Shown one piece after another: positions 1 through 10,033 of a stretch of DNA of 64,000 nucleotides. Numbering within the stretch: the stretch's first letter is position 1; each line of letters opens with the position of its first letter. Origin of the DNA: Nematostella vectensis (lineage: Eukaryota > Cnidaria > Anthozoa > Actiniaria > Edwardsiidae); the NCBI RefSeq assembly GCF_932526225.1, contig NC_064042.1:16238751-16302750 (forward strand). Reading direction: 5' to 3'. Below the pieces are notes generated by a model. It was not told where the DNA came from, ran no database searches, and saw nothing but the letters and a program-made list of their open reading frames with translations. Made by a program: the position numbers and the translations under genes.

Positions 1-545
1 TATCGAGGGGTCCAGCAGAGAGGACGAAGGTATCTATGAAGATATCTTGTAAATCCAAATAATATAATCTCCGAAAATATCGCAATATCGAGGGGTCCAG
101 CAGAGAGGACGAAGGTATCTATGAAGATATCTTGTAAATCCAAATAATATAATCTCCGATAATATCGCAATATCGAGGGGTCCAGCAGAGAGGACGAAGG
201 TATCTATGAAGATATCTTGTAAATCCAAATAATATAATCTCCGAAAATATCGCAATATCGAGGGGTCCAGCAGAGAGGACGAAGGTATCTATGAAGATAT
301 CTTGTAAATCCAAATAATATAATCTCCGAAAATATCGCAATATCGAGGGGTCCAGCAAGCAGATGGTAGGAGATGATCTAAATAGACATCTAATAGATTC
401 TAATAAGATAATATCCGATAATATCACAATATCGAGGGTCCAGCAGAGGGAAGGAGGGTGTCTAAATAGACATCTAGTAGATAATAATAAGATAACCTCC
501 AATAATATCACAATATCGAGGGAAGAGGAGAGGAGAGGGAGGGAG
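1..545. repeat. 85-bp tandem repeat, decaying rightwards
   Basis: The unit beginning TATCGAGGGGTCCAGCAGAG recurs at 1, 86, 171, 256 and 341. The first four copies are almost identical. From about 356 to 545 the array continues as degenerate copies that keep the GATAATATCACAATATCGAGG core. Reading frames through it are open only because of the repeat, so no gene is called. The array probably continues to the left of the window. Confidence 0.9.
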
Positions 546-969
546 GGGTCTAACCACTATCTAATAGCATAATTAGAGGAAAACAATATCATAATCTCAA
601 TATCAGATATCAATGATAATGTTCGATATCGCGCTTATCTCCGCTATCTATAGCCTTGTGCATCTGCATAAGTTATTATCGTGCAGTGATGAAAATGCTT
701 ATATTTTAGAACGTATACAGCTTGGTATAACATTTTTGGTTGACAAATCTAATAATGATATTTATTTTGGTTTAGCATATGAAATTTGAATTTAGTGCTC
801 AGAGCCATTGTTCTGATTTGTTGACGTTCATGACGGTTTAATAACTGATTGTTCTTGTCCCTTTTATAGCGGAACCTCTTGTTTAATCGACGGGATATAT
901 ACTTCAAGCCTTTTTGTTCTGAATAGGATTCGATTGTTTTTATTTTGCTTCCATATGAATTGTGAAGTC
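546..969. other. AT-rich non-coding stretch
   Basis: No coding frame, RNA gene or repeat is supported here. It is probably an intron of, or sequence upstream of, the TruD-like gene on the plus strand. Confidence 0.4.
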
Positions 970-1012
970 AATGATGATGATGATGATGATATTGACGATG
1001 ATGATAATGATA
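970..1012. repeat. GAT microsatellite
   Basis: Imperfect GAT triplets. Together with the ATG/GAT-rich tract at 1455-1665 it flanks the 22-bp array. Confidence 0.85.
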
Positions 1013-1112
1013 CTTATGCGATAATGATGGTTATGTTGATACTTATGACAATATACCCTGGGTACCAGAGGATCGAGCTCAAAGCTTTACTCACAAAGAG
1101 CTGCGAGGTGAT

Positions 1113-1417
1113 AGCCAAGACCGGCGTGACACTCAGCCAAGACCGGCGTGACACTCAGCCAAGACCGGCGTGACACTCAGCCAAGACCGGCGTGACACTC
1201 AGCCAAGACCGGCGTGACACTCAGCCAAGACCGGCGTGACACTCAGCCAAGACCGGCGTGACACTCAGCCAAGACCGGCGTGACACTCAGCCAAGACCGG
1301 CGTGACACTCAGCCAAGACCGGCGTGACACTCAGCCAAGACCGGCGTGACACTCAGCCAAGACCGGCGTGACACTCAGCCAAGACCGGCGTGACACTCAG
1401 CCAAGACCGGCGTGACA
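1113..1417. repeat. 22-bp tandem repeat, about 14 copies
   Basis: The unit AGCCAAGACCGGCGTGACAC followed by TC repeats without visible change about 14 times. The homogeneity suggests recent expansion or strong homogenisation. Confidence 0.95.
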
Positions 1418-1454
1418 GTAAACTAGTGGAGCTCGAGCCTCTGGTACACAGGGT

Positions 1455-1491
1455 AATGATAATCGTAATTATGGTTATGGAGTTGATATTT

Positions 1492-1523
<32 letters not shown>

Positions 1524-1665
1524 GGTGATGGTGATGGTGATGGTATTTATGGCTATGATGACGATACAGATTCTTGTAGCGATAATAATAATGGTAATTA
1601 TAACGATGGTTATGATGACGATGGTGATGATAATGGTGCTTATGATGATGATACTTGTAAACGTT
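1455..1665. repeat. imperfect ATG/GAT microsatellite
   Basis: Long runs of ATG and GAT triplets with AT interruptions. The tract gives an artificial methionine/valine-rich open frame that runs into the exon at 1714. I treat it as intronic, because an acceptor-like CCATCGCCAG immediately precedes the exon. Confidence 0.8.
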
Positions 1666-1713
1666 ATGATAATAGTTTTGGGGTTGTTGTTTATCTTATC
1701 ATTCCATCGCCAG

Positions 1714-2653
1714 TATGGCTGTACCCAGGCCCTACTCAGCTTGCCCTACTCCGCTCGCCTGCTTTATGCTCACAGCTACACCAGTCTCGCGTGGAATCAC
1801 GCGGCCTCCGCGCGCGTCCGTCTGTATGGAAGCACAAGAGTGGCGGCGGGTGACCTTGTGTACGACTCGCAAAGTGCGTCCAGTCAGTGCGGCATTGCTC
1901 AGAGTGCGTCCAGTCAGTGCGGCTTCGCTCAGAGTGCGTCCAGCCAGTGCGTCTTCGCTCAGAGTGATTCAAGTGCGTCCAGTCAGTGCGGCATCGCTCA
2001 GAATCACTCAATTAAGGGCAATCAGGCGTCTACTGAAAGTCATCGCGGCCTAGTGCCTCAAACAGAAAGTAATGGTAGCCATAGTACATCGATCACACGT
2101 GATTCCGGGTCAAGCGAATGCGATTGCGGAAAAAGTGCGGTCGCGTCTAGCAATCCGCATCGCAGAACACCTATTGACAAGTGCGCAGTGCGGGTAGTTT
2201 CAGAAGATGATGCTCGTAGTGGCAAGTACTCCATGGCCGACGTGGTTCTGCCGCTGCCCGGATACAGCGTTATTTATCCTGAGAACAAGATCGCAGATAG
2301 GTGCGTGATTTGTCTATGCGTTATTTATCCTGAGAACAAGATCGCAGATAGGTGCGTGATTTGTCTATGCGTTATTTATCCCGAGAACAAGATCGCAGAT
2401 AGGTGCGTGATTTTTCTATGCGTTATTTATCCTGAGAACAAGATCGCAGATAGGTGCGTGATTCGTTTATGCGTTATTTATCCTGAGAACAAGATCGCAG
2501 ATAGGTGCGTGATTCGTTTATGCGTTATTTACCCTGAGAACAAGATCGCAGAAAGGTGCGTGATTCGTTTATGCGTTATTTATCCCGAGAACAAGATCGC
2601 AGATAGGTGCGTGATTCGTTTATGCGTTATTTATCCTGAGAACAAGATCGCAG
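1714..2653 (+). CDS. TruD/PUS7-like pseudouridine synthase, internal exon
   Basis: This exon encodes part of a TruD-family tRNA/mRNA pseudouridine synthase (PUS7 or PUS7L type). The segment YAHSYTSLAWNHAASARVRL followed by YGSTRVAAGDLVY matches the family's conserved helix and the strand before its insertion domain. RVVSEDDARSGKYSMADVVL followed by PLPGYSVIYP matches the KYSIxDVVLPLPGxDVIYP block. The catalytic aspartate would lie in exons left of the window. The exon starts after CAG at 1711-1713. It ends at a GCAG|GTAGGT donor at 2653/2654, the only one of the 51-bp repeats that keeps the GT. Two in-frame minisatellites lie inside it. The donor leaves one extra nucleotide, which does not fit the phase of the exon at 3804, so a small exon is missing from this model or the gene is damaged. 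The family call rests on recognising motifs. Confidence 0.62.
1873..2001. repeat. 30-bp coding minisatellite, 4 copies
   Basis: Units at 1873, 1903, 1933 and 1972 encode SASSQCGIAQ-like decapeptides. A 9-nt insertion (1963-1971) separates copies 3 and 4, and all lengths are multiples of three. It lies in the loop between the GDLVY strand and the KYSMADVVL block of the TruD-like protein, a region that varies within the family. Confidence 0.85.
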
Positions 2654-2700
2654 GTAGGTGCGTGATTCGTTTATTCGTTATTTATCCTGAGATCGCTAAG
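2269..2700. repeat. 51-bp minisatellite spanning a splice donor
   Basis: Eight full units start at 2269, 2320, 2371, 2422, 2473, 2524, 2575 and 2626, followed by a partial unit at 2677. Each repeats the end of the exon (VIYPENKIA) and the following sequence. Units 1-7 read GCAGATAGGT or GCAGAAAGGT. Only unit 8 reads GCAGGTAGGT, a good donor. The frame is open through all units, which would add seven 17-residue repeats. Confidence 0.85.
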
Positions 2701-3803
2701 AGGTGTGACATTCCCAATTGCTTAACCGCACTCTGGCTTCTATTATTCCCAGTAACGGAATGACATTTGGTGCTTTCTGGGTCAGCGTCATTTAAAACAT
2801 TTCCGGAATAAGTACGCAGCTGCTTTGTCTCCCATTATCTTTGTTCTACAAAGGAGTTCTTTTGTCTCTATTCTTCTCGTTCTTTGTGTCGAGGTGCGGA
2901 TATTGTTCATTTGCCCAATCAAATTGCAGCTTGTAAGAGCTGTGTACTGACCCCATTTCCGTGCTGGCCAATAAAAACACCTCAAGGATTTTGAACTACG
3001 AAAGCCAGAACGCGATTTAGCTGTTTAAAAACGCGAGTTCGCAGACTTTTGCAAAAGACAGTAAATCTAACCCTAAATCTAACCCTTACAGCTACAAGGG
3101 GACCCTTAATAGCGACAGGCTCAGAGCGGAAGACTTCAGGTATGACTCCTTAGCCTAAATCTAACCCTTACAGCTACCAGGGGACCCTTAATAGCGACAG
3201 GCTCAGAGCGGGGGACTTCAGGTATGACTCCTTCTGACACTTTGATTGATGGTTAAGTAAAAATACCTACTGTGATTGCCCTAATAACTATTGAACTTAT
3301 AGAACTTTTCATGTCTCAGGCGAGGCGCTAATTCGGGGGAGGCGCTTATTTGAAAATTCTTTTTTTCTCTAAAAACAAAATGCCTTTTGACAACGTGAAA
3401 AGTGTGAAAATTCTCCAAGAGCCATATAAGCACAAGCTTTCAATGATGAAATATCGCGGCAGGTTGTGCTTTCAGTGACCCTTTCTTTCCTTCTGACGTA
3501 TAGTCCCTCTCGTCATCAAAGTCTGTAAAGTGCAACACCCCGGGGGTGGGGGGACTCCAGAAAAGTAAACGGGGCTGATTGTCCTATCTCTTAGGATATA
3601 AAATTACGACCAATTGCTATCCCTTCGACCACACTCAATACTCTTAGGGGTAAAACTTTCTTTTGATTACAACTAAAGTGCTTCACCTTAGGGTTAGAAT
3701 TGATTTTGCCGACGACCAACCCCTCGGGGGACGGGGTGCATGTTCGGAGGATGCACTGGTCATACCTTTATCAAATTATGCGCTTACGAAATATTTTTTA
3801 CAG
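2654..3803 (+). other. probable intron of the TruD-like gene
   Basis: It starts with the GTAGGT donor and ends with ATATTTTTTACAG. It holds an 82-bp direct duplication at 3072-3233. The family usually has about 15 to 20 residues between the two recognised exons, so a small exon may hide here. I could not place it. Confidence 0.5.
3072..3233. repeat. 82-bp tandem duplication
   Basis: Two copies beginning CCTAAATCTAACCCTTACAG, at 3072 and 3154, differ at a few positions. The CCCTAA-like start recalls interstitial telomere-like sequence but is too short to call. Confidence 0.85.
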
Positions 3804-4290
3804 ATTGAGGAAACTGGGACTCAGTCTCCCAGGCGCATACCGCAAACTGGTGGCCTTCCCGACAGGCATTGCATGGCACTGGACCGGAACTGAGAGTTTT
3901 TCACCTTCACAGAGTTGTAAAATTGTAGCGGGTATCACAGGTGGGGCTCACGTCACACAAACATCAGAGCACGTGCCTTGCCCATCAGAGCACGTGCCTT
4001 GCCCATCAGAGCACGTGCCTTGCCCATCAGATTACGTGCCTTGCCCATCAGAGCACGTGCCTTTCCCATCAGGTCTAGAGGCCCCATCAACAGATCAATC
4101 TGATCACGTGACACTGCCGCTAGATAATGTTCCGACCGAGTCGAAGACATTGGATTTTATTGTTCCTCATAAACGAATAAAACTTGACGCGGACTTGGCG
4201 GAGTCTACATCAAGGGATCTTACCCTGTCATTTCGGCTGGATCCATCTTGTTACGCTACAGTTTGCCTACGGGAGATAATGCAAGGGTAA
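3804..4290 (+). CDS. TruD/PUS7-like pseudouridine synthase, terminal exon
   Basis: This is the C-terminal exon of the same gene as the exon at 1714-2653. The segment LSLPGAYRKLVAFPTGIAWH corresponds to the family's (S/G)xYRKLxxxPxxxxW block. RDLTLSFRLDPSCYATVCLR followed by EIMQG and a TAA stop corresponds to the conserved last strand and helix (LxLxFxLPxxxYATxxLRE). The exon begins after a strong polypyrimidine-CAG at 3801-3803. A 21-bp in-frame minisatellite at 3964-4068 sits between the two blocks, where PUS7-type proteins have a variable loop. A polyadenylation signal follows at 4400. The function (isomerising uridine in RNA) is inferred from the family. Confidence 0.65.
3964..4068. repeat. 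21-bp coding minisatellite, 5 copies
   Basis: Units at 3964, 3985, 4006, 4027 and 4048 encode SEHVPCP heptads, one changed to SDYVPCP and one to SEHVPFP. They are in frame within the terminal exon of the TruD-like gene. Confidence 0.9.
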
Positions 4291-4399
4291 CGGTTTCTTG
4301 CACTAAGAAACCCTCGTGACCTTTTCAGATGTAAGCCAGAATGAACACAGAAATGACTGCGGCTGTCACGCCAGAGAGCGACGAAAGGAAAAGTCTGTC

Positions 4400-4405
4400 A
4401 ATAAA
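4400..4405 (+). terminator. polyadenylation signal AATAAA
   Basis: AATAAATAAAATAA lies about 110 bp after the stop of the TruD-like terminal exon. Confidence 0.6.
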
Positions 4406-4475
4406 TAAAATAAGCGTTAGCGCGTTAGCGCACGTGAATTCTTAGTGCAAGTACCCCATACACGATTCGCAAATC

Positions 4476-5413
4476 TCGGGTCGCGATGCATTGTGATCAG
4501 GGTCTAAAGTCCTGGGGAATAGAGGGAAACACGGGTCGCGATGCATTGTGATCAGGGTCTAAAGTCCTGGGGAATAGAGGGAAACACGGGTCGCGATGCA
4601 TTGTGATCAGGGTCTAAAGTCCTGGGGAATAGAGGGAAACACGGGTCGCGATGCATTGTGATCAGGGTCTAAAGTCCTGGGGAATAGAGGGAAACACGGG
4701 TCGCGATGCATTGTGATCAGGGTCTAAAGTCCTGGGGAATAGAGGGAAACACGGGTCGCGATGCATTGTGATCAGGGTCTAAAGTCCTGGGGAATAGAGG
4801 GAAACACGGGTCGCGATGCATTGTGATCAGGGTCTAAAGTCCTGGGGAATAGAGGGAAACACGGGTCGCGATGCATTGTGATCAGGGTCTAAAGTCCTGG
4901 GGAATAGAGGGAAACACGGGTCGCGATGCATTGTGATCAGGGTCTAAAGTCCTGGGGAATAGAGGGAAACACGGGTCGCGATGCATTGTGATCAGGGTCT
5001 AAAGTCCTGGGGAATAGAGGGAAACACGGGTCGCGATGCATTGTGATCAGGGTCTAAAGTCCTGGGGAATAGAGGGAAACACGGGTCGCGATGCATTGTG
5101 ATCAGGGTCTAAAGTCCTGGGGAATAGAGGGAAACACGGGTCGCGATGCATTGTGATCAGGGTCTAAAGTCCTGGGGAATAGAGGGAAACACGGGTCGCG
5201 ATGCATTGTGATCAGGGTCTAAAGTCCTGGGGAATAGAGGGAAACACGGGTCGCGATGCATTGTGATCAGGGTCTAAAGTCCTGGGGAATAGAGGGAAAC
5301 ACGGGTCGCGATGCATTGTGATCAGGGTCTAAAGTCCTGGGGAATAGAGGGAAACACGGGTCGCGATGCATTGTGATCAGGGTCTAAAGTCCTGGGGAAT
5401 AGAGGGAAACACG
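4476..5413. repeat. 55-bp satellite array, 17 copies
   Basis: Units start at 4476 and 4531 and then every 55 bp, each with ACGGGTCGCGATGCATTGTG at its start and GGGGAATAGAGGGAAAC at its end. By eye the copies are identical, so the array was homogenised or expanded recently. There are no unique spacers, so it is not a CRISPR array. Confidence 0.97.
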
Positions 5414-6427
5414 GAAATAGATCGAGTGCGTGTGTCAAGGGCAACACACTTGATCTGGACCACAATGCAACGCGACCCAAGGTTCGCGAATCTTGTATTG
5501 GCTGTCGCTATGACAACCATCATTTGATGAGCCGCGCCTGAACCCTCTACTTGCTGACGTCTCGCGCTTACTCGCAACATGAAAACACTATGACCTGTAT
5601 GTGATCAACTCCCTCACCTGTTATTTCCAAAATCCTCGAGGTGTACCATAATAAAAAATTTAGCCTTTTATAACATGGCATCAATAATTCTAGGGGTAAA
5701 CTACGACAAACTTCCCCTGGTCGGGACTTGGCCCTGTGGGATGCGCTTTTGTTTCTGTCTGTCTGTCTGTCTGTCTGTACGTTTGTTGGTGTTTCTACGG
5801 CCTCTGATTGGTCGAGCAGATGTTTCAGTCTCGTGCACTAGCGAACAGCAAAATGTCAATGTTTAGTTGTTGGAGTGTATAGGGCAAACCTGCTAGCTTT
5901 TTAACAACTGTAGTTGCCACAAAATTGCTGTCTTTGAACCAACTACACGAGCAAATAAAAATTGTCACACGTGTAGATGGGGCTTTATTTGGCGAGAGGT
6001 ATGCGACGGCTTTTTCGCGCCTAAATCTCTGTATGTATAAGCAAGCCTGTGTAAAATACTAAATGAGGTAGAATGATTTTCTTTAAAAAAAAACGGACAT
6101 CAATATAAGAAAACACCAAAAAGACCCCTTACATCTACATTATGGTCGGTAGAGGGGCTGGGGGCACTTGATGAGGGGTCTAGAAGCCGGCTTGAATGAG
6201 GTTTGAATGAGCTGTGTTGACACAATTGAATTGCTAATATTCACAAAAACACTCGCCGATTGAGGTCTTATTACGATTCTAAGAAAATGAATTTACCTGG
6301 AATATAGACATCAAATGCTTGCTTGGCCGTAAGGTTAGTTAAGTTTGAAAATTGTTATCTAATTAATATTGGTATCTTTTATGCTCCATGTAATATGTCA
6401 CGAATAGAATCAAAAAGCCCAAACTGT
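5414..6427. other. non-coding stretch
   Basis: No supported gene. It contains a short TCTG microsatellite at about 5754-5778 and otherwise unremarkable AT-rich sequence. Confidence 0.5.
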
Positions 6428-6621
6428 CGCGATCTCGTACCAGAACAATGAATACAATACACCAAAAACTGGAAATCGACTCTGCCAAATTTTCGTCTTT
6501 AATAAGACTTCTTCAGGGCAGACTGAAGAAGGTGAATCGTTACAAGCTTATTTACATCAGAAAAGTGGCGCGAGACGCAAAAACATTACAACTGACAAAA
6601 ACGCGCATTTTCTAGAATAGC
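6428..6621 (-). pseudogene. distal 3' part of the interrupted Penelope-like element
   Basis: On the minus strand this stretch continues the retroelement seen at 20628-21565, with the viral element inserted between the two parts. It contains a frame with CPEEVLLKTKIWQSRF-like sequence, resembling the end of Penelope-type polyproteins. The assignment rests mainly on the insertion geometry. Confidence 0.4.
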
Positions 6622-6627
6622 GCGCGC
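6622..6627. repeat. target site duplication GCGCGC, left
   Basis: GCGCGC abuts the left G-run and is found again at 20622-20627 after the right C-run. The hexamer is palindromic and sits in a CG-rich context, so alone it is weaker evidence than TCATAG around copy 2. The 6-bp length is the Polinton/Maverick value. Confidence 0.55.
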
Positions 6628-6953
6628 GGGGGGGACTGGGTGGGTTCAGCCGATGGAATGTGTGGAATGTGGGCGGATGTTTCGCCTACATAAACAATCG
6701 GCAAAAGTTAATGTAAGCAAAATAGATTTCGCGAACGCGAATAATCAATTAGGGCCGGTGTTTCGCCGGGAGTCCGTCGGCGGCCATCTGGCCGACTACG
6801 TCGACTGTCGGACTGGGTAGTTTGAGCCAAACATTCGGCGAAGTTAATGTAGGCAAAATAGATTTCGCGAACACGAATAATCAATTAGGGGCAGGTGTTT
6901 CGCGTGCATGAATAACCAATCAGGGCTGCGGTGCTTCGCGTTCATGAATAATT
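6628..6953 (+). repeat. left terminal inverted repeat of copy 1
   Basis: Matches the reverse complement of 20287-20621 almost base for base. It starts with seven G followed by ACTGGGTGGG. It contains repeated TTCGCG...GAATAATCAATTAGGG modules, which may be protein-binding or replication sites. A 9-bp ATTCCACAC unit occurs twice here and three times at the right end, explaining the length difference. Confidence 0.95.
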
Positions 6954-7111
6954 AGGGTGTGGGCCGGGCGCGTGCAAGCCCAAGGACCTGCGCGTACACG
7001 ACTTTTTGGGGCAGCCGTGAAAACGTGGAGGGCCGCCAACCTACGGAGCGCGGAACAATCGTTTTTCGGCTGTGAGTTCGAGGCCGCCTGCGTGGCGTTT
7101 AAACCTGAGTT

Positions 7112-7783
7112 CTACTCGAACACCCCGCTCCCGAACTCCTCGCGAATTTTTTGCAGTCTCTTTTTCATCCTTTCGCGTGCCACCAGGGAGGGCCCTTTCC
7201 CGCTTTTTTTATCATGCGGTGCGAGGCCGGGTCGAGCTCTGATGGCGGTCTTGAGTGCGTTGTATCTCTCTTGTTCCTGAAGTATTAGCCGAAACTCTTC
7301 GTCTGAGATACGCCCGTCTTGCAGAGCCTTAGAGACCAGCTCGCTGATCGAGTTTTTCTTACTCTCCGCTAGAACCATCGTGTCTTCGTGTTTAGCCACC
7401 TTGCCCGTAAGACCCCTAGAGACCACCCCCGCGCCCGCGCCCGCGCCCACGACACCGACCAGCCCGGCGACCCCTGCCAGTGGAGCGCCGATCAGAACCC
7501 CTATCCCACTCAAAGAGACTCCCAGTCCGGCGCTGGCAGCGATGCCGGATGCCACAGACACAGCATGGGTAACGGCGAAGGCGCGCTTGTACTTCTTCCG
7601 CACCTGTCGATAATGCGTTATCTCATTGTCTAGAACCGCCTGAGTGTCACGTATTACCTGGAGTCGGAAACTTTGCGCGTCGCCGCCGGTGCTTGCCGGA
7701 GCGGTAGGCGTCTGCGGGGGGTGGGCACTGGGGAGTGGGGGATATATGGATATGCCACCGCTGCTAACGTCGCTGTCCGCCAT
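7112..7783 (-). CDS. protein A: membrane-active virion protein candidate, copy 1
   Basis: 223 residues, complete. A proline-rich N-terminus (residues 14-30) is followed by a basic patch with VRKKYKRAFAVTHAVSVASG (61-80). A long glycine/alanine/valine-rich hydrophobic stretch spans about 75-122, and an acidic helical region with SISELVSKALQDGRISDEEF lies at 145-164. The tail is basic. The hydrophobic core suggests membrane insertion. I do not know its function; similar hypothetical proteins recur, as I recall, in cnidarian genomes. It is the outermost gene on the left, reads towards the terminus, and lies upstream of no other gene. Copy 2 has a frameshifted version. Confidence 0.7.
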   Translation of the reverse strand: MADSDVSSGGISIYPPLPSAHPPQTPTAPASTGGDAQSFRLQVIRDTQAVLDNEITHYRQVRKKYKRAFAVTHAVSVASGIAASAGLGVSLSGIGVLIGAPLAGVAGLVGVVGAGAGAGVVSRGLTGKVAKHEDTMVLAESKKNSISELVSKALQDGRISDEEFRLILQEQERYNALKTAIRARPGLAPHDKKSGKGPSLVARERMKKRLQKIREEFGSGVFE

Positions 7784-7799
7784 GCCTGCTATGTCGGGC

Positions 7800-8488
7800 C
7801 TAGGTTAGCTCTAATACGAGGCGAACAGGCCTGCCCTTAAAGTCCACCCGTCTACCGCGGTCATCCCTGATCCATATTCGGATACTCGAGACAAACTCAG
7901 AGGAAGACGCGGCGACACAAATGGGGGTGTCGGGCCCATAGACGACTTTCTCGTGCGGCCTCCCGCGGGTTTCTAGGCAAGCCAGAACGTTTGAATTCTC
8001 GTTTAAGGCGAAGCATTTCGTGCGGTCTACGATGTCGCAGAAGACGTAGATGGCCTCTATTTTCGGCAAAGTCACCTCAAGCGGGGGGGCCCCAAAGGCA
8101 TTGCGAGGCCCCGCTCCCCCATCTGATCGTCTTTAGCCTCTAGGCCAAACAGTGCGCAAAGCTCGGCGTTCAGGAACGCAACGCCATTGGACACGAGCAC
8201 GATCTTCCCGGTGAGGGGATCCAGCTTCGCGGTCAGAATCTGGCTTTTAGCGTGGTTGATCGTTTCCACGATGGACTCGGCCGTGTGGTGCCCGGCTGGC
8301 AGAGTAGCGATGGGCGGGAGGGAGGCTATAGTCGTTATCTGCTGCTCCCGCTCGAGATTATACCAGCTGTTAAACAGCGAGCACTGCCGGAGCGCCACAA
8401 AGCGTGGGCGCCTTATCGGCTGCCCGAAGAAGAGCGTCAGTTCACCTCCGGTAAACTCAGCGTGTAGGACCACCATTGTGTTGAACAT
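7800..8488 (-). pseudogene. protein B: minor capsid candidate, frameshifted in copy 1
   Basis: Two overlapping frames (8072-8488, then 7800-8075) correspond to one 229-residue gene that is open in copy 2 (25418-26107). The break is a one-base length difference in the G/C run near 8085. The sequence is rich in beta strand and ends with a strand of the type RRVDFKGRPVRLVLEL. This fits a single jelly-roll, penton-like protein, and its placement beside other virion genes agrees. The assignment is inference. Its start codon is only about 30 bp from that of gene C on the opposite strand, so the two share a divergent control region. Confidence 0.6.
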
Positions 8489-8518
8489 AGCCCGCCTTCG
8501 TGTTTAATAGGGCTGAGC

Positions 8519-10033
8519 ATGGATTGGGAAGGCTGGCAGATGCTGAACGAGGTCCCCCGAAGGAAGGAGGAGGAGGAGACGAAGAAGGCGGCGGTTGCGG
8601 CGGGAGCCTCTATAGCCGAACAACTCAAACACGCTATAGCAGAACAAGCCAAAAAACCGGTTTCCCTAGGTCTCTGACCCTCGCGCAAAAGCTGCTCTAC
8701 GCCGTGCCCGCGACCCCCGTGGAGAGCACGGCCTCAGACATCACCCCACTACTCACGCAGCTGGAGATACACGTGGCTGAGGACAAATCATTCACGACTA
8801 GGGTCCGAGACGTATTCAAAGAGACAGTAGTCACGCACAAGTCCGCCAAGGAGTCTCGCCGGTGGCTATCGGAGCCTTCCTATGGGTACTGGCCACAGCA
8901 ACTCAACTTTGCGGTCTGGTGCGCAACCGCCGGATGTGGGGTGTCCCTAACTGACCCCACTTTCGCCACGCTCCCCTCTGTCATCAGGGGATTTCTAAGG
9001 TTTCACGTCTACTTCACCATCCGGAGGATACTCTACGAGCTCGGCGTCCCTCTGCCTGGCGACAACCCGTTCGCGCAAAAAGGCAACCCCTACAAGAAGG
9101 CCGCTTTCGAGCGTCTATGCGCAGAGTTCGGTTTGCCGCGTAAGCCGGACTTCCGATGGAAAGGCGGGCGGAACCACGGGCTAGGCGATGTGTTTGTGTT
9201 CTACCCGGGGGAGGGGTATCGCAACGTGCACGTGATCCGCGGCTACGACACGGCGGCGGATGAGTACCCGAGCCACCTCAATCTGTTTAGCGACGAAGGT
9301 GGGACGTACAATAGTGGGAAGCAGGTGGGTTACATACGCAACGACGACCACGGGGGCGTGCAATATAGCTGGTTTGCGCCTCCCAAAGGCGAGGGGCTGA
9401 CAAAAGCAGGGCTAGGGAGACTCGACCGCTCGGTCGAGGCGTTCGTCTACACGGTGCACAGGTGCACAGGTAAACGTCCGTTCCTCCATCGCAGGGGCCG
9501 GTGGGCCGGCCATGGAGGCGCAGGCGGAGTTCACGGAGCTGCTCGAAGACGCGATCATAGAAAACGACATCGCTCAAAGCGTGCAAAGGCACCAGTTAGC
9601 CGTGCAGGAGGCCAAGGTGAGACTGAGTCTTGCGGTTGCACCAGGTGTGTGGCTGATGCCGAGCGATCTGGTGATAAACACGCAAAGCGTCGTGGGGTAC
9701 AACAATAAGCTGCAGAAAGCCACGGACTCCATGAAGCTCGGCGCAAACGCGATCAACACCGAGACAAAGCCAGTCGGTGCTCATAACACGGCCGGTGGGC
9801 ATCCTAGGGTGCAACACGCGACTGACCACGTGCCGCCCCGGCGGCAAAGCGCCACTGCGAAAGTGCACGCGGAGGGCGCGGCTGCCCCGGACCTGGGCAG
9901 GCTGCCGGGTGCCGTTCCGGCGTCGGCACGACAGGCTGCGCATAGCACGTCGGGCGAAAAGAGTGACCACACCGCCCTCAAGGTGGGGTTGTTGGTGCTC
10001 GTGGCGGCCGCGGCGTATTACTTGTTCCGATGA
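8519..10033 (+). pseudogene. protein C: conserved element protein, frameshifted in copy 1
   Basis: The equivalent ATG of copy 2 (MDWEGW) is at 8519. The reading frame is broken within the first 60 codons and again near 9460, where GGTGCACAGGTGCACAGG replaces the copy 2 sequence. The middle frame (to 9708) and the last frame (9512-10033) are otherwise well preserved. Conserved blocks include GYWPQQLNFAVWCATAGCGV and DVFVFYPGEGYRNV. The C-terminus ends in a hydrophobic helix and YYLFR. I do not recognise a domain. Its position among capsid genes suggests a virion or membrane role. It is convergent with gene D, and in copy 2 the two genes overlap by 16 bp. Confidence 0.65.

Noticed and set aside
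1390-1713. Methionine-rich start of the long plus-strand frame
   Set aside because: It is translation of an ATG/GAT microsatellite; the exon is better started after the CAG at 1711-1713.
3072-3110. Telomere-like CCCTAA repeats
   Set aside because: Only a few imperfect units within an 82-bp duplication; not a telomeric array.
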